NCBI RefSeq assembly: GCF_014268755.2
Contig: NZ_CP077093.1
Span: 913,501 to 977,500, forward strand
Length of the DNA: 64,000 nucleotides
Source: Pseudomonas vanderleydeniana
Lineage (GTDB): Bacteria; Pseudomonadota; Gammaproteobacteria; Pseudomonadales; Pseudomonadaceae
Direction of reading: 5' to 3'
Part shown: piece by piece, positions 36,426 through 46,640 of the stretch
Layout: each line of letters starts with the position of its first letter
Numbering within the stretch: position 1 is the stretch's first letter
The notes under the pieces: model-generated
What the model saw: the letters and a program-made list of their open reading frames with translations, nothing else
Databases searched by the model: none
What the model was told of the DNA's origin: nothing
Position numbers and translations under genes: made by a program

Positions 36426-37778
36426 TCAGGCCCCCAGTACGCTTTGTCCACAGACCCGCAGGGCCTGGCCGCTGACCGTGCCGGAGCCCGGTTGAGCGAG
36501 CCAGGCCACGGCTTCGGCGACATCCTGGGGCAGGCCGCCCTGGCCCAGGGAGCTCATGCGCCGTCCGGCTTCGCGCAGGGCGAAGGGGATGTGTGCGGTC
36601 ATCTGCGTTTCGATGAAGCCGGGTGCCACCGCGTTGATGCTGATGCCGCGCTCGCCCAGCAGCGGGGCCCAGGCCTGTGCCAAGCCGATCAGCCCGGCCT
36701 TGCTCGCGGCATAGTTGGTCTGGCCGCGATTGCCGGCGATCCCGCTGATGGAGGCCAGCAGGATCACCCGGCCATGGTCGTGCAGGGTGCCGCTGTCGAG
36801 CAGGGCCTTGGTCAGCACCTGGGGCGCGTTGAGGTTGACCGCCAGTACCGCGTCCCAGAACTCCGGTGTCATGTTCGCCAGGGTCTTGTCGCGGGTAATG
36901 CCAGCGTTGTGGACGAGGACGTCGAGGCCGTCCGGCAGTTGTTCCACCAGTTGCCTGGCGGCATCCTCGGCGCAGATATCGAGGGCGATGCTGCGCGCAC
37001 CGAGGCGCGCGGCGAGGGCCTCCAGGTCGGTCCTGGCCTGGGGGACGTCGAGCAGGATGATTTCGCTGCCATCGCGTGCGAGGGTTTCGGCGATGGCTGC
37101 GCCGATGCCCCGTGCCGCGCCGGTGACCAGCGCCTTGCGCCCGGCCAGCGGCCTGCTCCAGTCCAGGACCCGGCTGGTGCAGGCGCTCAGGTGCAGCACC
37201 TGGCCACTGATGTAGGCGCTCTTGGGCGACAGGAAAAAGCGCAGGGCGCCCTCGAGCTGGTCCTGGGCATCGTCGTCAACCTGCAGCAATTGCACGGTGC
37301 CGCCGTTGCGCAGCTCCTTGGCCAGCGACCGGCTGAACCCTTCCAGGGCCCGTTGCGCGCTGGCGGCGAAGGGGTCTCGCAGGCCTTGCGGGGCACGCCC
37401 GAGGATCACCACATGGGCGCACGACTCGAGATTGCGCAGCAGCGGCTGGAAGAACTCGCGCAGTTGCTTGAGCTGGTCCACCTGTTCGAGGGGGCTGGCG
37501 TCGAACACCAGCGCCTTGAGCCTGGGGCCGTGGCCGGGAATCCAGCTGCTGCAGCCCGGCACTTCGCTGCCATAGCTGTAGACGGCATCGGTCAGTCGCT
37601 GGGCGAAGCTGGCGATGTGCGCGGCCAGCGGCCCGCCACCGAGCAGCAGGGCACCTTCGACCGGGCGCAGGCGCCCGGCCTGCCAGCGCTCCAGACGCGT
37701 CGGTGCCGGCAGGCCAAGCGCGCCGACCAGGCGTTGGCCGATCGTCGAGTTGGCGAAGTCGATATAACGGTCAGGCAT
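36426..37778 (-). CDS. Large 3-oxoacyl-ACP/CoA reductase, FabG4-type
   Basis: The 450-residue protein has an N-terminal Rossmann-like region without a cofactor motif (about 1-205) and a C-terminal classical SDR domain with cofactor loop TGAARGIGAA, NAG motif HNAGITRDK and catalytic YAASK. This is the layout of high-molecular-weight FabG enzymes such as FabG4, which reduce 3-oxoacyl thioesters. It is in operon with the MaoC gene and divergent from a thiolase; together they could elongate or degrade acyl chains. Confidence 0.88.
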   Translation of the reverse strand: MPDRYIDFANSTIGQRLVGALGLPAPTRLERWQAGRLRPVEGALLLGGGPLAAHIASFAQRLTDAVYSYGSEVPGCSSWIPGHGPRLKALVFDASPLEQVDQLKQLREFFQPLLRNLESCAHVVILGRAPQGLRDPFAASAQRALEGFSRSLAKELRNGGTVQLLQVDDDAQDQLEGALRFFLSPKSAYISGQVLHLSACTSRVLDWSRPLAGRKALVTGAARGIGAAIAETLARDGSEIILLDVPQARTDLEALAARLGARSIALDICAEDAARQLVEQLPDGLDVLVHNAGITRDKTLANMTPEFWDAVLAVNLNAPQVLTKALLDSGTLHDHGRVILLASISGIAGNRGQTNYAASKAGLIGLAQAWAPLLGERGISINAVAPGFIETQMTAHIPFALREAGRRMSSLGQGGLPQDVAEAVAWLAQPGSGTVSGQALRVCGQSVLGA

Positions 37779-37898
37779 GGAACGCTCTCCGGCGACAGGG
37801 GTTCAAAGGTGGACCGCAACGGCCTGGCGGTGGTTCGTTTTCTAAGAAAGGTCCTACTCTTTTAGCGGCAGTGTCATTCGAATAATAGGGAGTTTTTT

Positions 37899-39176
37899 AT
37901 GAATACGTTGCGCCGTGTTGCCATCATCGGAGGCAATCGCATCCCGTTTGCCCGCTCCAACGGCGCCTATGCCAGCGCGAGCAACCAGGCGATGCTGACG
38001 GCGGCGCTGGAGGGGCTGATCGAGCGTTTCAACCTGCACGGCCTGCGCCTGGGCGAGGTGGCGGCGGGGGCGGTGCTCAAGCACGCGCGGGATTTCAACC
38101 TGACCCGCGAGTGCGTGCTCGGCTCGCGGCTGTCGCCACAGACGCCGGCCTACGATATCCAGCAGGCTTGCGGCACCGGGCTGGAGGCGACGCTGCTGGT
38201 GGCGAACAAGATCGCCCTGGGGCAGATCGAATGCGGCATTGCCGGCGGCGTCGACACCGCCTCCGATGCGCCGATCGGGGTCAACGAAGGGCTTCGACAG
38301 ATCTTGTTGCAAATTAATCGGGGCAAGGGCCTCGCGGGAAAGCTCAAGCCGCTGCTGCAACTGCGCCCAGGCCAGCTGAAGCCGGAATTGCCGCGCAATG
38401 GTGAGCCGCGTACCGGGTTGTCCATGGGGCAGCACTGCGAGTTGATGGCGCAGGCCTGGCACATCCCGCGGGACGAACAGGACCAGGTGGCCCTCGACAG
38501 CCATCACAAGCTGGCCGCGGCCTACGCCGAAGGCTGGCATGACGATCTGCTTACTCCGTTTCTCGGCCTGAACCGGGACAACAACCTGCGTCCCGACCTC
38601 AGTCTGGAAAAGCTTGCCGCCCTCAAGCCGGTGTTCGAGCGCAGTGCCAGGGGCACGCTGACCGCAGGCAACTCCACGCCCCTTACGGATGGCGCCTCGC
38701 TGGTGCTGCTGGGCAGTGAGGACTGGGCCCGGGAGCGCGGGCTGCCGGTACTCGCCTACCTGCGTGACGGCGAAGCGGCGGCGGTGGATTTCGTCAAGGG
38801 TGCGGAAGGGCTGTTGATGGCACCGGTGTATGCGGTGCCACGGCTGTTGGCGCGTAATGGCCTGACCCTGCAGGACTTCGACTACTACGAGATCCACGAG
38901 GCGTTCGCCGCCCAGGTGCTGTGCACCCTGAAGGCCTGGGAAGATCCCGAGTACTGCAAGACCCGCCTGGGGCTCGATGCCCCTTTGGGTTCGATCGACC
39001 GCAGCCGGCTCAACGTCAAGGGCAGCTCATTGGCGGCGGGACATCCGTTTGCGGCCACGGGTGGGCGAATCGTCGCCAACCTGGCGAAATTGCTGGACCG
39101 GGCGGGGAAAGGGCGCGGCCTGATCTCCATCTGTGCCGCCGGCGGGCAGGGTGTCACGGCGATCATCGAGCGCTGA
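37899..39176 (+). CDS. Acetyl-CoA C-acetyltransferase, FadI-like thiolase
   Basis: The 425-residue thiolase has its nucleophilic cysteine in DIQQACGTGLEATL (about residue 91), the histidine of YYEIHEAFAAQVL, and the second cysteine in ISICAAGGQGV. It catalyses thiolytic cleavage or Claisen condensation of acyl-CoAs. It is divergent from fabG/maoC across 120 bp and followed by an AraC regulator. By memory the same four genes cluster in P. aeruginosa (PA4784-PA4787). The physiological direction is unknown. Confidence 0.9.
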   Translation: MNTLRRVAIIGGNRIPFARSNGAYASASNQAMLTAALEGLIERFNLHGLRLGEVAAGAVLKHARDFNLTRECVLGSRLSPQTPAYDIQQACGTGLEATLLVANKIALGQIECGIAGGVDTASDAPIGVNEGLRQILLQINRGKGLAGKLKPLLQLRPGQLKPELPRNGEPRTGLSMGQHCELMAQAWHIPRDEQDQVALDSHHKLAAAYAEGWHDDLLTPFLGLNRDNNLRPDLSLEKLAALKPVFERSARGTLTAGNSTPLTDGASLVLLGSEDWARERGLPVLAYLRDGEAAAVDFVKGAEGLLMAPVYAVPRLLARNGLTLQDFDYYEIHEAFAAQVLCTLKAWEDPEYCKTRLGLDAPLGSIDRSRLNVKGSSLAAGHPFAATGGRIVANLAKLLDRAGKGRGLISICAAGGQGVTAIIER

Positions 39177-39180
39177 CGCT

Positions 39181-39268
39181 TTCGCGGATAAATCCTGCTC
39201 CCACAGTTTGCGTCGATCACAAGATTTGTGTTCAGCACGGTACCGTGGGAGCCGGATTTATCCGCGAA
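39181..39268. repeat. REPIN-like palindrome
   Basis: Arms beginning TTCGCGGATAAATCC (from 39181) and ending GGATTTATCCGCGAA (to 39268) enclose about 40 bp, with inner CTCCCACA/TGGGAG matches. It is an intergenic Pseudomonas repeat located just after the thiolase stop. It may also end transcription. Confidence 0.8.
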
Positions 39269-39393
39269 CAGGCCCTCGAGATCCCGAAATCGCGCCTACA
39301 GGCACCGCCTTGCTCCCGGCATGGGCATTGTCTTATGCCTGGCTCTGGCCTAAGGTCGCATCCACCAGCCATTAGGCGATACAAGGTTCAACC

Positions 39394-40185
39394 ATGCCGA
39401 ACAACGGACAACGAGGGCCGGAAAGACAGATTCCAGCGCTGTCGGTCCTGCCGCGCCCGCTGTATGCGCGGGCGGAGAGTCTCAATGCCGGGTCGTGGAC
39501 CTCACGCCACACTCATGACTGGGTGCAATTTTCCTACGCCATCAGTGGCGTGCTGGGCGTGCATACCTCCGAAGGCAGCTTCTTTGCGCCGCCGCAGTGG
39601 GGGGTGTGGATCCCGGCCGGGCTGGAGCATGAGGTGGTGACCTCGATGCAGGCGGAAATGCGCAGCCTGTACGTGCGCAAGGAGGATTGCCCGTGGGCGG
39701 CACAGCGTTGCCGGGTGCTGGAAGTGACCCCGCTGGCACGGGAACTGATCAAGAGCTTCTGCCTGCTGCCAGTGGATTATCCACAGGATGGCAGTGCCGA
39801 GTCGCGGCTGGTCCAGGTGCTGCTGGATCAGTTGGCGAGTCTGCCGGAAGTGGGCTTTTCCCTGCCGCTGCCGCGTCATCCGCGCTTGCTCGGGTTGTGC
39901 AATGAGTTGATCGAAAGCCCGGAGCAGGGCGCGAGCCTGGGGCAGTGGGCACAGCGCCTGGGCATGTCGGAGAAAACCCTGATGCGCCTGTTCCAGCGTG
40001 AGACCGGGCTGAGCTTTCGCGGCTGGCGCCAGCGCATGCGGCTGCTGTCGTCACTCAGTGCGCTGGAGGAGGGTGACAGCGTGACGCGGGCGGCACTGTC
40101 CTGCGGCTACGATTCGACTTCGGCCTATATCGCGGCCTTCAAGGGTCTGTTCGGCTATACGCCGGGAGAGTTGTTTCGTCACTGA
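39394..40185 (+). CDS. AraC-family transcriptional regulator
   Basis: The 263-residue protein has an N-terminal cupin sensor (HTHDWVQFSYAISGVL, then WIPAGLEHEV) and a C-terminal double helix-turn-helix of AraC type (LGQWAQRLGMSEKTLMRLFQ and ALSCGYDSTSAYIAAFKGLF). It resembles the NimR/YdhB-like branch. It probably regulates the thiolase and fabG-maoC genes upstream, but this is inferred from position. Confidence 0.9.
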   Translation: MPNNGQRGPERQIPALSVLPRPLYARAESLNAGSWTSRHTHDWVQFSYAISGVLGVHTSEGSFFAPPQWGVWIPAGLEHEVVTSMQAEMRSLYVRKEDCPWAAQRCRVLEVTPLARELIKSFCLLPVDYPQDGSAESRLVQVLLDQLASLPEVGFSLPLPRHPRLLGLCNELIESPEQGASLGQWAQRLGMSEKTLMRLFQRETGLSFRGWRQRMRLLSSLSALEEGDSVTRAALSCGYDSTSAYIAAFKGLFGYTPGELFRH

Positions 40186-40207
40186 AGCGAATCTTGAGGA
40201 CCCCTCT

Positions 40208-40314
40208 GATCGTTCCCACGCTTTGCGTGGGAACGCAGCCCGTGACGCTCTGCGTCACAAAAGCGGACGCCGAGCGTCCAGAGAGGCATTCCCACGCGCA
40301 GCGTGGGAATGATC
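40208..40314. repeat. Multi-hairpin palindromic repeat
   Basis: The 107-bp element has outer ends GATCGTTCCCACGC and GCGTGGGAATGATC. It contains four small hairpins in a row: TTCCCACGC/GTGGGAA, GTGACGC/GCGTCAC, GGACGC/GCGTCC, and a second TTCCCACGC/GCGTGGGAA. It lies between the AraC stop and the end of the chemoreceptor gene. I know similar elements from other Pseudomonas genomes; it has no coding capacity. Confidence 0.85.
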
Positions 40315-40324
40315 AGTGTCCAGA

Positions 40325-42271
40325 TCAGGTCCGGAAGCGCTTGACCAGACTGTCCAGCTCGTTGGACAGCCCCGCCAGGCTCTGCGAGTCCATGCGCGCC
40401 GAGTTCGCCAGTTCCGCCACCAGCTGTGCATCGCCATGGATCTGGCTGATGTGCCGGTTGATGTCCTCGGCCACCTGGTGCTGTTCCTCTGCCGCCGTGG
40501 CGATCTGGGTGTTCATGTCGCGGATCACGTCCACCGACTCGCGGATCTGCCCGAAGCTGGTACGCGCCAGGCCGATACGGTTGACCGACTGTTGCGACAC
40601 TTCGAGGCTGGCGTGCATCTGTTGCGCCACCTGGCTGGTGCGCTTGGCCAGGTTGCCCAGCAGGCCGTCGATTTCCGCAGTGGAGTCCGCGGTGCGCTTG
40701 GCCAGTGCCCGCACCTCGTCCGCCACCACGGCGAAGCCACGACCCTGCTCGCCGGCCCGGGCCGCCTCGATCGCTGCGTTCAGCGCCAGCAGGTTGGTCT
40801 GCTCGGCGATCGAGCGGATGGTGCCGAGAATCGACTGGATGTTGTTGCTGTCGTTTTCCAACTGCTGCATCGACTGGGCCGACTGTTCGATTTCATGGCT
40901 CAACTGGTCGACGCTGTGCACCGCCGCGTCGATCTGCTGCTGGCCCTCACGGGCCTGGCGCTGGCCGCTGTCGGCCGACTCCGCGGCCTGGCTGCAGGAG
41001 CGTGCGACCTCGTTGGCGGTGGCGACCATCTCGTGGAACGCCGTCGACACCATGTCCACCGCTTCACGCTGGCGACTGGCGGCGTCGGCCATGTCGTTGG
41101 AGACACGGGTCGAATTGTGCGAGGAGTCGAGGATCTTGTTCGCCGACTGGCCGATGTGCTGGATGAGGTTGCGGATCGCGCCGAGGAACTGGTTGAACCA
41201 GCCGGCCAGTTGCGCGGTTTCGTCACTGCCACGCACCGTCAGGTTCTGGGTCAGGTCGCCGTTGCCCTGGGCGATGCCTTCCAGGCCGCTGGAAACACCG
41301 CGGATCGGCCGGACGATGAGGCTGGCGAAGCTGGCGCCGACCAGGGCGAAGATCACCACGAGGACGGCGGCGATGATCGCGATCAACCACGTCAGTTGGT
41401 TGGCGCTGCTCATCACCTCGCTCTGCTTGACCATGCCAATGAAGGTCCAGCCCAGCTTTTCCGATGGCCAGACATTGGCCATGTAGCGCTCGCCGTTGAT
41501 CTCGACTTCGACCAGGCCCTTGCCGGCCTTGGCCAGTTCGGTGTAGCCACCGCCCAGGCTGTCGAGGTTCTTGAAGTTGTGTTCCGGCTGCTTGGGGTCG
41601 ACCAGCAGGTTGCCGCTGTTCTCCATCAGCATCAGGTAGCCGCTTTCACCCAGCTTGATCTGCTTGACGATCTCGGTGAGCTGCTTGAGGGTCACGTCGA
41701 CGCTGACCACGCCGCCCTGGGCGCCGAGCTTGTTGTCCACGGTGCGCACGGTCCCGACCATCACCGCATCGTCGGGCGCCCAGTAGTAGGCGGCGGTGCG
41801 CAGGGTCTTGCCGGGGTTGGCCAGGGCCGTCTTGTACCAGGGGCGTACGCGCGGGTCGTAGTTGGCGAACTTCTGGTCGATCGGCCAACTGGCGTAACCG
41901 CCGGAACCTACGCCGTAGGAAATGTAGGAGTAGGCCGGGTGAGTCTTGCCCAGGTTGTCGAACATTTCGATCAACAGCTTGTCCTGTTCGCCGGCAGGGA
42001 TCTGCGACGGATCGGCGCTCATGAAGCTCTTGAGGCTGCCATCGGTGTTTTTCAGCAACGGGTGGTTGGCCAGGAACTCGATGTTCTGGCTGACGCCATC
42101 GAAGAACACCTGTATCGCGTTATTGACCTGGCGAATCTCCCGGTCACTGCCATCGACGAAGTCGCTACGTGCCTCACTGCGCAGGTTCAGTACCACCAGG
42201 GTGGCAACCAGCACCACCGGCAAACAGGCGACGACTGCAAACGCCCAGGTCAATTTCTGCTTGATGTTCAT
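40325..42271 (-). CDS. Methyl-accepting chemotaxis protein with dCache sensor (PctA-like)
   Basis: The 648-residue receptor has membrane segments at about 9-29 and 290-312 flanking a double-Cache periplasmic domain, then HAMP and a signalling domain ([20 protein letters not shown]). The membrane-distal module has [10 protein letters not shown], a later Tyr in AAYYWAP, and Asp in VVSVDVTL, matching the amino-acid-binding Cache motif of PctA-type receptors. An amino acid or related amine ligand is therefore likely but not proven. It is monocistronic; no C-terminal CheR tether is visible. Confidence 0.88.
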   Translation of the reverse strand: MNIKQKLTWAFAVVACLPVVLVATLVVLNLRSEARSDFVDGSDREIRQVNNAIQVFFDGVSQNIEFLANHPLLKNTDGSLKSFMSADPSQIPAGEQDKLLIEMFDNLGKTHPAYSYISYGVGSGGYASWPIDQKFANYDPRVRPWYKTALANPGKTLRTAAYYWAPDDAVMVGTVRTVDNKLGAQGGVVSVDVTLKQLTEIVKQIKLGESGYLMLMENSGNLLVDPKQPEHNFKNLDSLGGGYTELAKAGKGLVEVEINGERYMANVWPSEKLGWTFIGMVKQSEVMSSANQLTWLIAIIAAVLVVIFALVGASFASLIVRPIRGVSSGLEGIAQGNGDLTQNLTVRGSDETAQLAGWFNQFLGAIRNLIQHIGQSANKILDSSHNSTRVSNDMADAASRQREAVDMVSTAFHEMVATANEVARSCSQAAESADSGQRQAREGQQQIDAAVHSVDQLSHEIEQSAQSMQQLENDSNNIQSILGTIRSIAEQTNLLALNAAIEAARAGEQGRGFAVVADEVRALAKRTADSTAEIDGLLGNLAKRTSQVAQQMHASLEVSQQSVNRIGLARTSFGQIRESVDVIRDMNTQIATAAEEQHQVAEDINRHISQIHGDAQLVAELANSARMDSQSLAGLSNELDSLVKRFRT

Positions 42272-42694
42272 CCGCGCTCCAGGGTTTTTCTTGTAGGCCC
42301 GCGGGTACCGACGACGCGCGGAACAGGGCTGCTGTGAAAGTCGAGCGGTACTGAAGATCCCTTTCCCAGGCGACGTGCCGATTGTCCGACAGAATCACCA
42401 CTCTCTCTGAGCGCTTCGGCTCACCTGGAAAAAAATTTAGACCATCTGGCGAATATTCGTGTTTTTGCCGAGTATTCGTATTCCGATCGCGGTCGGAGAT
42501 GAGAGGATGCGGAATGGGAATGGCCTGACAGGTGTCGGCTATCATCCTGGGACCCGCTGGATTTACTGCAGGAATCTGGCACATTGAGTGCATTCAAGGG
42601 CATTGGAGGCCGGTATCTTTCGTACGCTGTGCGAGGTGGCCGCGCCCCGAATGACGGTCGCGTATTTGGTAACAAGGACCCAGAATAAAAGCTG
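42272..42694. other. Intergenic region between chemoreceptor and RIO kinase genes
   Basis: This is 423 bp between divergent genes. Open frames here are short and lack ribosome sites. A local A+T-rich stretch around 42425-42500 contains two GTATTCG-like words. No terminator, RNA gene or known repeat recognised. It presumably holds the two promoters. Confidence 0.45.
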
Positions 42695-43594
42695 ATGAAG
42701 ACCCCAAAACGCATTGAACCCCTGATCGAGGACGGTCTGGTCGACGAGGTGCTGCGCCCTCTGATGAGTGGCAAGGAGGCAGCGGTCTACGTGGTGCGCT
42801 GTGGCAAAGAGCTGCGTTGCGCCAAGGTCTACAAGGAGGCGAACAAACGAAGTTTTCGCCAGGCGGCCGAGTATCAGGAAGGCCGCAAGGTGCGTAACAG
42901 CCGCCAGGCGCGGGCGATGGCCAAGGGTTCCAAGTTCGGCCGCAAGGAAGCCGAGGATGCCTGGCAGAACGCCGAGGTGGCGGCACTGTTCCGCCTGGCC
43001 GGTGCTGGCGTGCGGGTGCCCAAGCCGTTCGATTTCCTCGATGGCGTGCTGTTGATGGAGCTGGTGGCGGACGAGTACGGCGATGCTGCACCGCGCCTCA
43101 ACGATGTGGTGCTGGAGCCGGAGCAGGCGCGCGAGTACCACGCGTTGCTGATCTCGCAGATCGTGCTGATGTTGTGCGCCGGCCTGGTGCACGGTGACCT
43201 GTCGGAGTTCAACGTACTGCTGGCGCCGGACGGTCCGGTGATCATCGACCTGCCGCAGGCGGTGGATGCGGCGGGCAACAACCATGCATTCAGCATGCTC
43301 GAGCGTGATGTCGGCAACATGGCCGCCTACTTCGGCCAGTTTGCCCCGGAGCTCAAGCAGACTCGCTATGCCAAGGAAATGTGGGCCCTGTACAAGGCCG
43401 GCACCTTGCATCCGGACAGCGTCCTGACCGGCGAATTCGCCGAGGAGAAGGGGCGGGCGGACGTGCGTGGCGTGCTGCGCGAGATCGAGGCGGCGCGTTT
43501 CGACGAGGAGCGCCGGCAGGCGATCCGCTCGGCCGAAGACGCCCCCCGCGGCCGTCACGCCGAGGAGCCGACGCCGCCCTGGATGCAGCGCTGA
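42695..43594 (+). CDS. RIO-family serine protein kinase
   Basis: The 299-residue protein has the RIO kinase elements: GKEAAVYVVR nucleotide loop near residue 26, the catalytic Asp in LVHGDLSEFNVLL (about residue 168), and the metal-binding Asp in VIIDLPQAVD. RIO kinases are classically archaeal/eukaryotic ribosome-maturation factors; the bacterial relatives have uncertain targets. It is separated from cueR by 18 bp, tail to tail. Confidence 0.9.
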   Translation: MKTPKRIEPLIEDGLVDEVLRPLMSGKEAAVYVVRCGKELRCAKVYKEANKRSFRQAAEYQEGRKVRNSRQARAMAKGSKFGRKEAEDAWQNAEVAALFRLAGAGVRVPKPFDFLDGVLLMELVADEYGDAAPRLNDVVLEPEQAREYHALLISQIVLMLCAGLVHGDLSEFNVLLAPDGPVIIDLPQAVDAAGNNHAFSMLERDVGNMAAYFGQFAPELKQTRYAKEMWALYKAGTLHPDSVLTGEFAEEKGRADVRGVLREIEAARFDEERRQAIRSAEDAPRGRHAEEPTPPWMQR

Positions 43595-43612
43595 AGCCGG
43601 GCGCCCAGGCGC

Positions 43613-44020
43613 TCAGGCCTTGGCGCAACAGCTGCCCGATGCCAGGTCCCTGAGAATCGGGCAGTCCGGACGGTGGTCACCGTGGCAGTGTTCGACCAGC
43701 TCCTGCAGGGTATCGCGCAAGCCGGCCAGTTCGTCGATCTTGCGGTTCAGCTCGTCGATATGCTGGCGCGCCAGGGCCTTCACATCGACACTGGCGCGCT
43801 GGCGGTCCTGCCAGAGCGTCAGCAGCTTGCCGACTTCCTCCAGGGAGAACCCCAGGTCCCGCGAGCGCTTGATGAACGCCAGGGTGTGCAGCTCATCCGC
43901 GCCGTACAGGCGGTAGCCGCTGTCCGTGCGGGTCGCTGCCTTGAGCAGGCCGATGGATTCGTAGTAGCGAATCATCTTGGCGCTCAGGCCACTCTGGCGG
44001 GCTGCTTGGCCGATGTTCAT
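43613..44020 (-). CDS. cueR: Copper-responsive MerR-family regulator CueR
   Basis: The 135-residue regulator has an N-terminal MerR winged helix (MNIGQAARQSGLSAKMIRYY), a long dimerisation helix, and Cys112 and Cys120 in HCHGDHRPDC, the spacing that binds Cu(I) in CueR. An extra CC pair lies at 131-132. It lies downstream of copA on the same strand, and two CueR-type operators are present at copA and copZ. It should activate both genes when Cu(I) is high. Confidence 0.95.
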   Translation of the reverse strand: MNIGQAARQSGLSAKMIRYYESIGLLKAATRTDSGYRLYGADELHTLAFIKRSRDLGFSLEEVGKLLTLWQDRQRASVDVKALARQHIDELNRKIDELAGLRDTLQELVEHCHGDHRPDCPILRDLASGSCCAKA

Positions 44021-44035
44021 GCCGTCTCCTCAGGG

Positions 44036-44170
44036 TCTGTATGAAGTGTTTTCGAGCGAAGGCCAGGCAAGGCGAAAACCGGCGAACACGCGCAGTTTAC
44101 TGAAGTAAATGAGCATTGTGAGCCGGATTTCAGCGCAGCCTGGGCGAGCGCAGATACATTTCCTACAGAG
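44036..44170. repeat. Intergenic Pseudomonas-type repeat between copA and cueR
   Basis: The 135-bp segment includes TTTACTGAAGTAAA (44097-44110), a tight palindrome in an otherwise non-coding stretch. I recognise the wording (GAGCATTGTGAGCCGG next to AGTTTACT) as a dispersed intergenic sequence of fluorescent pseudomonads, but only from memory; no second copy is in this window. It could also hold a cueR promoter. Confidence 0.4.
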
Positions 44171-44171
44171 C

Positions 44172-46559
44172 CTAGTCGAGGTCTTCGGGTTTCCAGGTCT
44201 TGAGCAGCAGGGCGTTGCTGACCACGCTGACGCTGGACAGGGCCATCGCCGCGCCGGCCAGTACCGGGTTGAGCAGGCCGAACGCGGCCAGCGGGATACC
44301 GATCAGGTTGTAGACGAACGCCCAGAACAGATTCTGCCGGATCTTCGCATAGGTCTTGCGGCTGATTTCCAGGGCTGCCGGTACCAGCCGCGGATCACCA
44401 CGCATCAGGGTGATGCCGGCGGCATGCATGGCGACGTCGGTACCGCCGCCCATGGCGATGCCAATATCCGCGGCCGCCAGGGCCGGGGCATCGTTGATGC
44501 CGTCGCCGACCATGGCCACCACGCCGCTCTTTTTCAGTTCGCCGACGGTGGCGGCCTTGTCGGCCGGCAGCACTTCGGCGTGCACGTCGTCGATGCCCAG
44601 GGCTTCGGCCACCACCCTGGCACTGCCGCGATTGTCACCGGTCAGCAGGTGGCTGCTGATCTGCCGTGCGCCGAGCTGGGCAATCGCCTGCGCGGCCCCC
44701 GGCTTGAGTGTGTCACCGAAGGCGAACAGCGCCAGTACCCGTGGCTGCGGACTCTGTTCGAGCAGCCAGGACAAGGTCCGGCCCTCGGCTTCCCAGGCGC
44801 TCGCCGATTCTGCCAGGGCACCGGGCTGCAGCCCGCTTTCGTCGAGCAGGCGGCGGTTGCCCAGGGCCAGGGCACGGCCTTCCAGTTCGCCGGCGATGCC
44901 GCGTCCGGTCAGCGAACGGCTGGCCTGGATATCGGCGACGGCCAGCCCGCGTTCGCGGCAGGCATCGAGTACCGCCTTGGCCAGCGGATGTTCGCTGCCG
45001 CGTTGCAGCGCGCCGGCCAGTTGCAGAGCTTGCGCCTCGTCGCCGCCGGTTGCCGACAGATGGGCGATGCGCGGAGTGCCGGAGGTCAGGGTGCCGGTCT
45101 TGTCGAACACCACGCGGTTGACTTCATGGGCCCGCTCCAGGGCTTCGGCGTCCTTGATCAGGATGCCGTGGCGCGCGGCGACGCCGGTGCCGGCCATGAT
45201 CGCGGTCGGCGTCGCCAGGCCGAGGGCGCAGGGGCAGGCGATCACCAGCACCGCCACGGCGTTGATCAGCGCCGTTTCCAACGGCGCGCCATGCAGCCAC
45301 CAGCCGAGCAGGGTCGCCAGGGCCAGCAGCAGGACACTGGGGACGAACACCTGGCTGACCTTGTCCACCAGTTTCTGGATCGGCGCCTTGCCGGCCTGGG
45401 CGTCTTCCACCAGGCGGATGATCCGCGCCAGGACGGTCTCGGCGCCCAGGGCCCGGGTCCTGACCAGCAGGCGGCCCTCACCGTTGATGGCGCCGCCGGT
45501 GACCTGGTCGCCCGGCTGCTTCGGTACCGGCAGGCTTTCGCCGCTGATCAGGGCTTCATCGGCGTGGCTCTGGCCCTCGACCACCTCGCCGTCGACCGGG
45601 AAACGCTCGCCGGGCTTGACCAGCACCAGGTCGCCCAGGCGCAGGGCGCTGATGGCGACGTCCTGCTCGCGGCCGTCGATCACCTGGGTCGCCCGTTCCG
45701 GACGCAGGGCTTCCAGGGCGCGGATGGCACTGGCGGTCTGGCGCTTGGCGCGGCTTTCCAGGTATTTGCCCAGCAACACCAGGGCGATCACTACCGCCGA
45801 AGCCTCGAAATACAGGTGGGGCATGTGCCCCGGGTGGGCGTTGGCCCACTGGTAGAGGCTCAGACCATAGCCGGCGCTGGTGCCGAGGGCGACCAGCAGG
45901 TCCATGTTGCCGGCACCGGCCCTGACCGCTTTCCAGGCCGCGACATAGAAGCGTGCGCCGAGGATGAACTGCACCGGTGTCGCCAGGGCGAACTGAAGCC
46001 AGGCCGGCAGCATCCAGTCGTACCCGAAGGGCTGGGCGAGCATCGGCAGCACCAGCGGCAGGGCCAGGGCGAGAGCCAGCAGCAGGCGCCAGCGCTCACG
46101 CCCCAGGCGTTGTTCCTGCGCCTGGGCGACGTGGCTGTCGGCCTCGTGCAGGCTCGCCGTGTAACCGGCGGCCTCGACAGCGGCGATCAGCGTGGCGGGG
46201 TCTGGCTGCCCGAGCAGTTGGACGTGGGCGCGTTCACTGGCCAGGTTGACGCTGGCGCTGCGTACGCCGGCGAGCTTGTTCAGCGCCCGTTCGACCTGGC
46301 CGGCACAGGAGGCGCAGGTCATGCCGCCGATGTCCAGTTCCAGCTCCTGCCCGGGTACCTGGTAGCCGGCCTGTTCGATCGCCTGCAGCAGGGCCGGCAA
46401 GCTGCCGGCGGGAGCCTGGACGCGGGCCTGTTCGGTGGCGAGATTGACGCTGACCGCACTGGCACCTGCCACCTTGCGCAGGGCCCGCTCGACCCGGCCG
46501 GCGCAACTGGCGCAGGTCATGCCGGCGATCGGCAGGTCAAAGGAGATGGATTGCGTCAT
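44172..46559 (-). CDS. copA: Cu(I)-exporting P1B-type ATPase
   Basis: The 795-residue efflux pump has two N-terminal heavy-metal domains, each with GMTCASC (Cys16/19 in the first), then eight membrane segments, the TGES-like actuator (ISGES), the metal-channel CPC in [12 protein letters not shown], the phosphorylation motif [13 protein letters not shown] and [10 protein letters not shown]. It moves Cu(I) from cytosol to periplasm. I chose the ATG at 46559 ([10 protein letters not shown]), just inside a CueR-type promoter; the upstream frame to 46604 would run through that operator. Confidence 0.96.
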   Translation of the reverse strand: MTQSISFDLPIAGMTCASCAGRVERALRKVAGASAVSVNLATEQARVQAPAGSLPALLQAIEQAGYQVPGQELELDIGGMTCASCAGQVERALNKLAGVRSASVNLASERAHVQLLGQPDPATLIAAVEAAGYTASLHEADSHVAQAQEQRLGRERWRLLLALALALPLVLPMLAQPFGYDWMLPAWLQFALATPVQFILGARFYVAAWKAVRAGAGNMDLLVALGTSAGYGLSLYQWANAHPGHMPHLYFEASAVVIALVLLGKYLESRAKRQTASAIRALEALRPERATQVIDGREQDVAISALRLGDLVLVKPGERFPVDGEVVEGQSHADEALISGESLPVPKQPGDQVTGGAINGEGRLLVRTRALGAETVLARIIRLVEDAQAGKAPIQKLVDKVSQVFVPSVLLLALATLLGWWLHGAPLETALINAVAVLVIACPCALGLATPTAIMAGTGVAARHGILIKDAEALERAHEVNRVVFDKTGTLTSGTPRIAHLSATGGDEAQALQLAGALQRGSEHPLAKAVLDACRERGLAVADIQASRSLTGRGIAGELEGRALALGNRRLLDESGLQPGALAESASAWEAEGRTLSWLLEQSPQPRVLALFAFGDTLKPGAAQAIAQLGARQISSHLLTGDNRGSARVVAEALGIDDVHAEVLPADKAATVGELKKSGVVAMVGDGINDAPALAAADIGIAMGGGTDVAMHAAGITLMRGDPRLVPAALEISRKTYAKIRQNLFWAFVYNLIGIPLAAFGLLNPVLAGAAMALSSVSVVSNALLLKTWKPEDLD

Positions 46560-46587
46560 GGGCGATACTCCTGAAGAAGTTGCCCAC

Positions 46588-46618
46588 AGGATCAACCTTG
46601 CCACGTGGGCAAGGTCAA
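46588..46618 (-). promoter_or_regulatory. CueR-type promoter/operator of copA
   Basis: On the minus strand a -35 TTGACC (46613-46618) and a -10 GATCCT (46588-46593) are 19 bp apart, the stretched spacing used by MerR-family activators. The spacer carries the palindrome ACCTTGCC-ACGTG-GGCAAGGT (46595-46615), matching CueR boxes. Confidence 0.9.
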
Positions 46619-46640
46619 GCCTCTATTTGTCGCACGTGGT

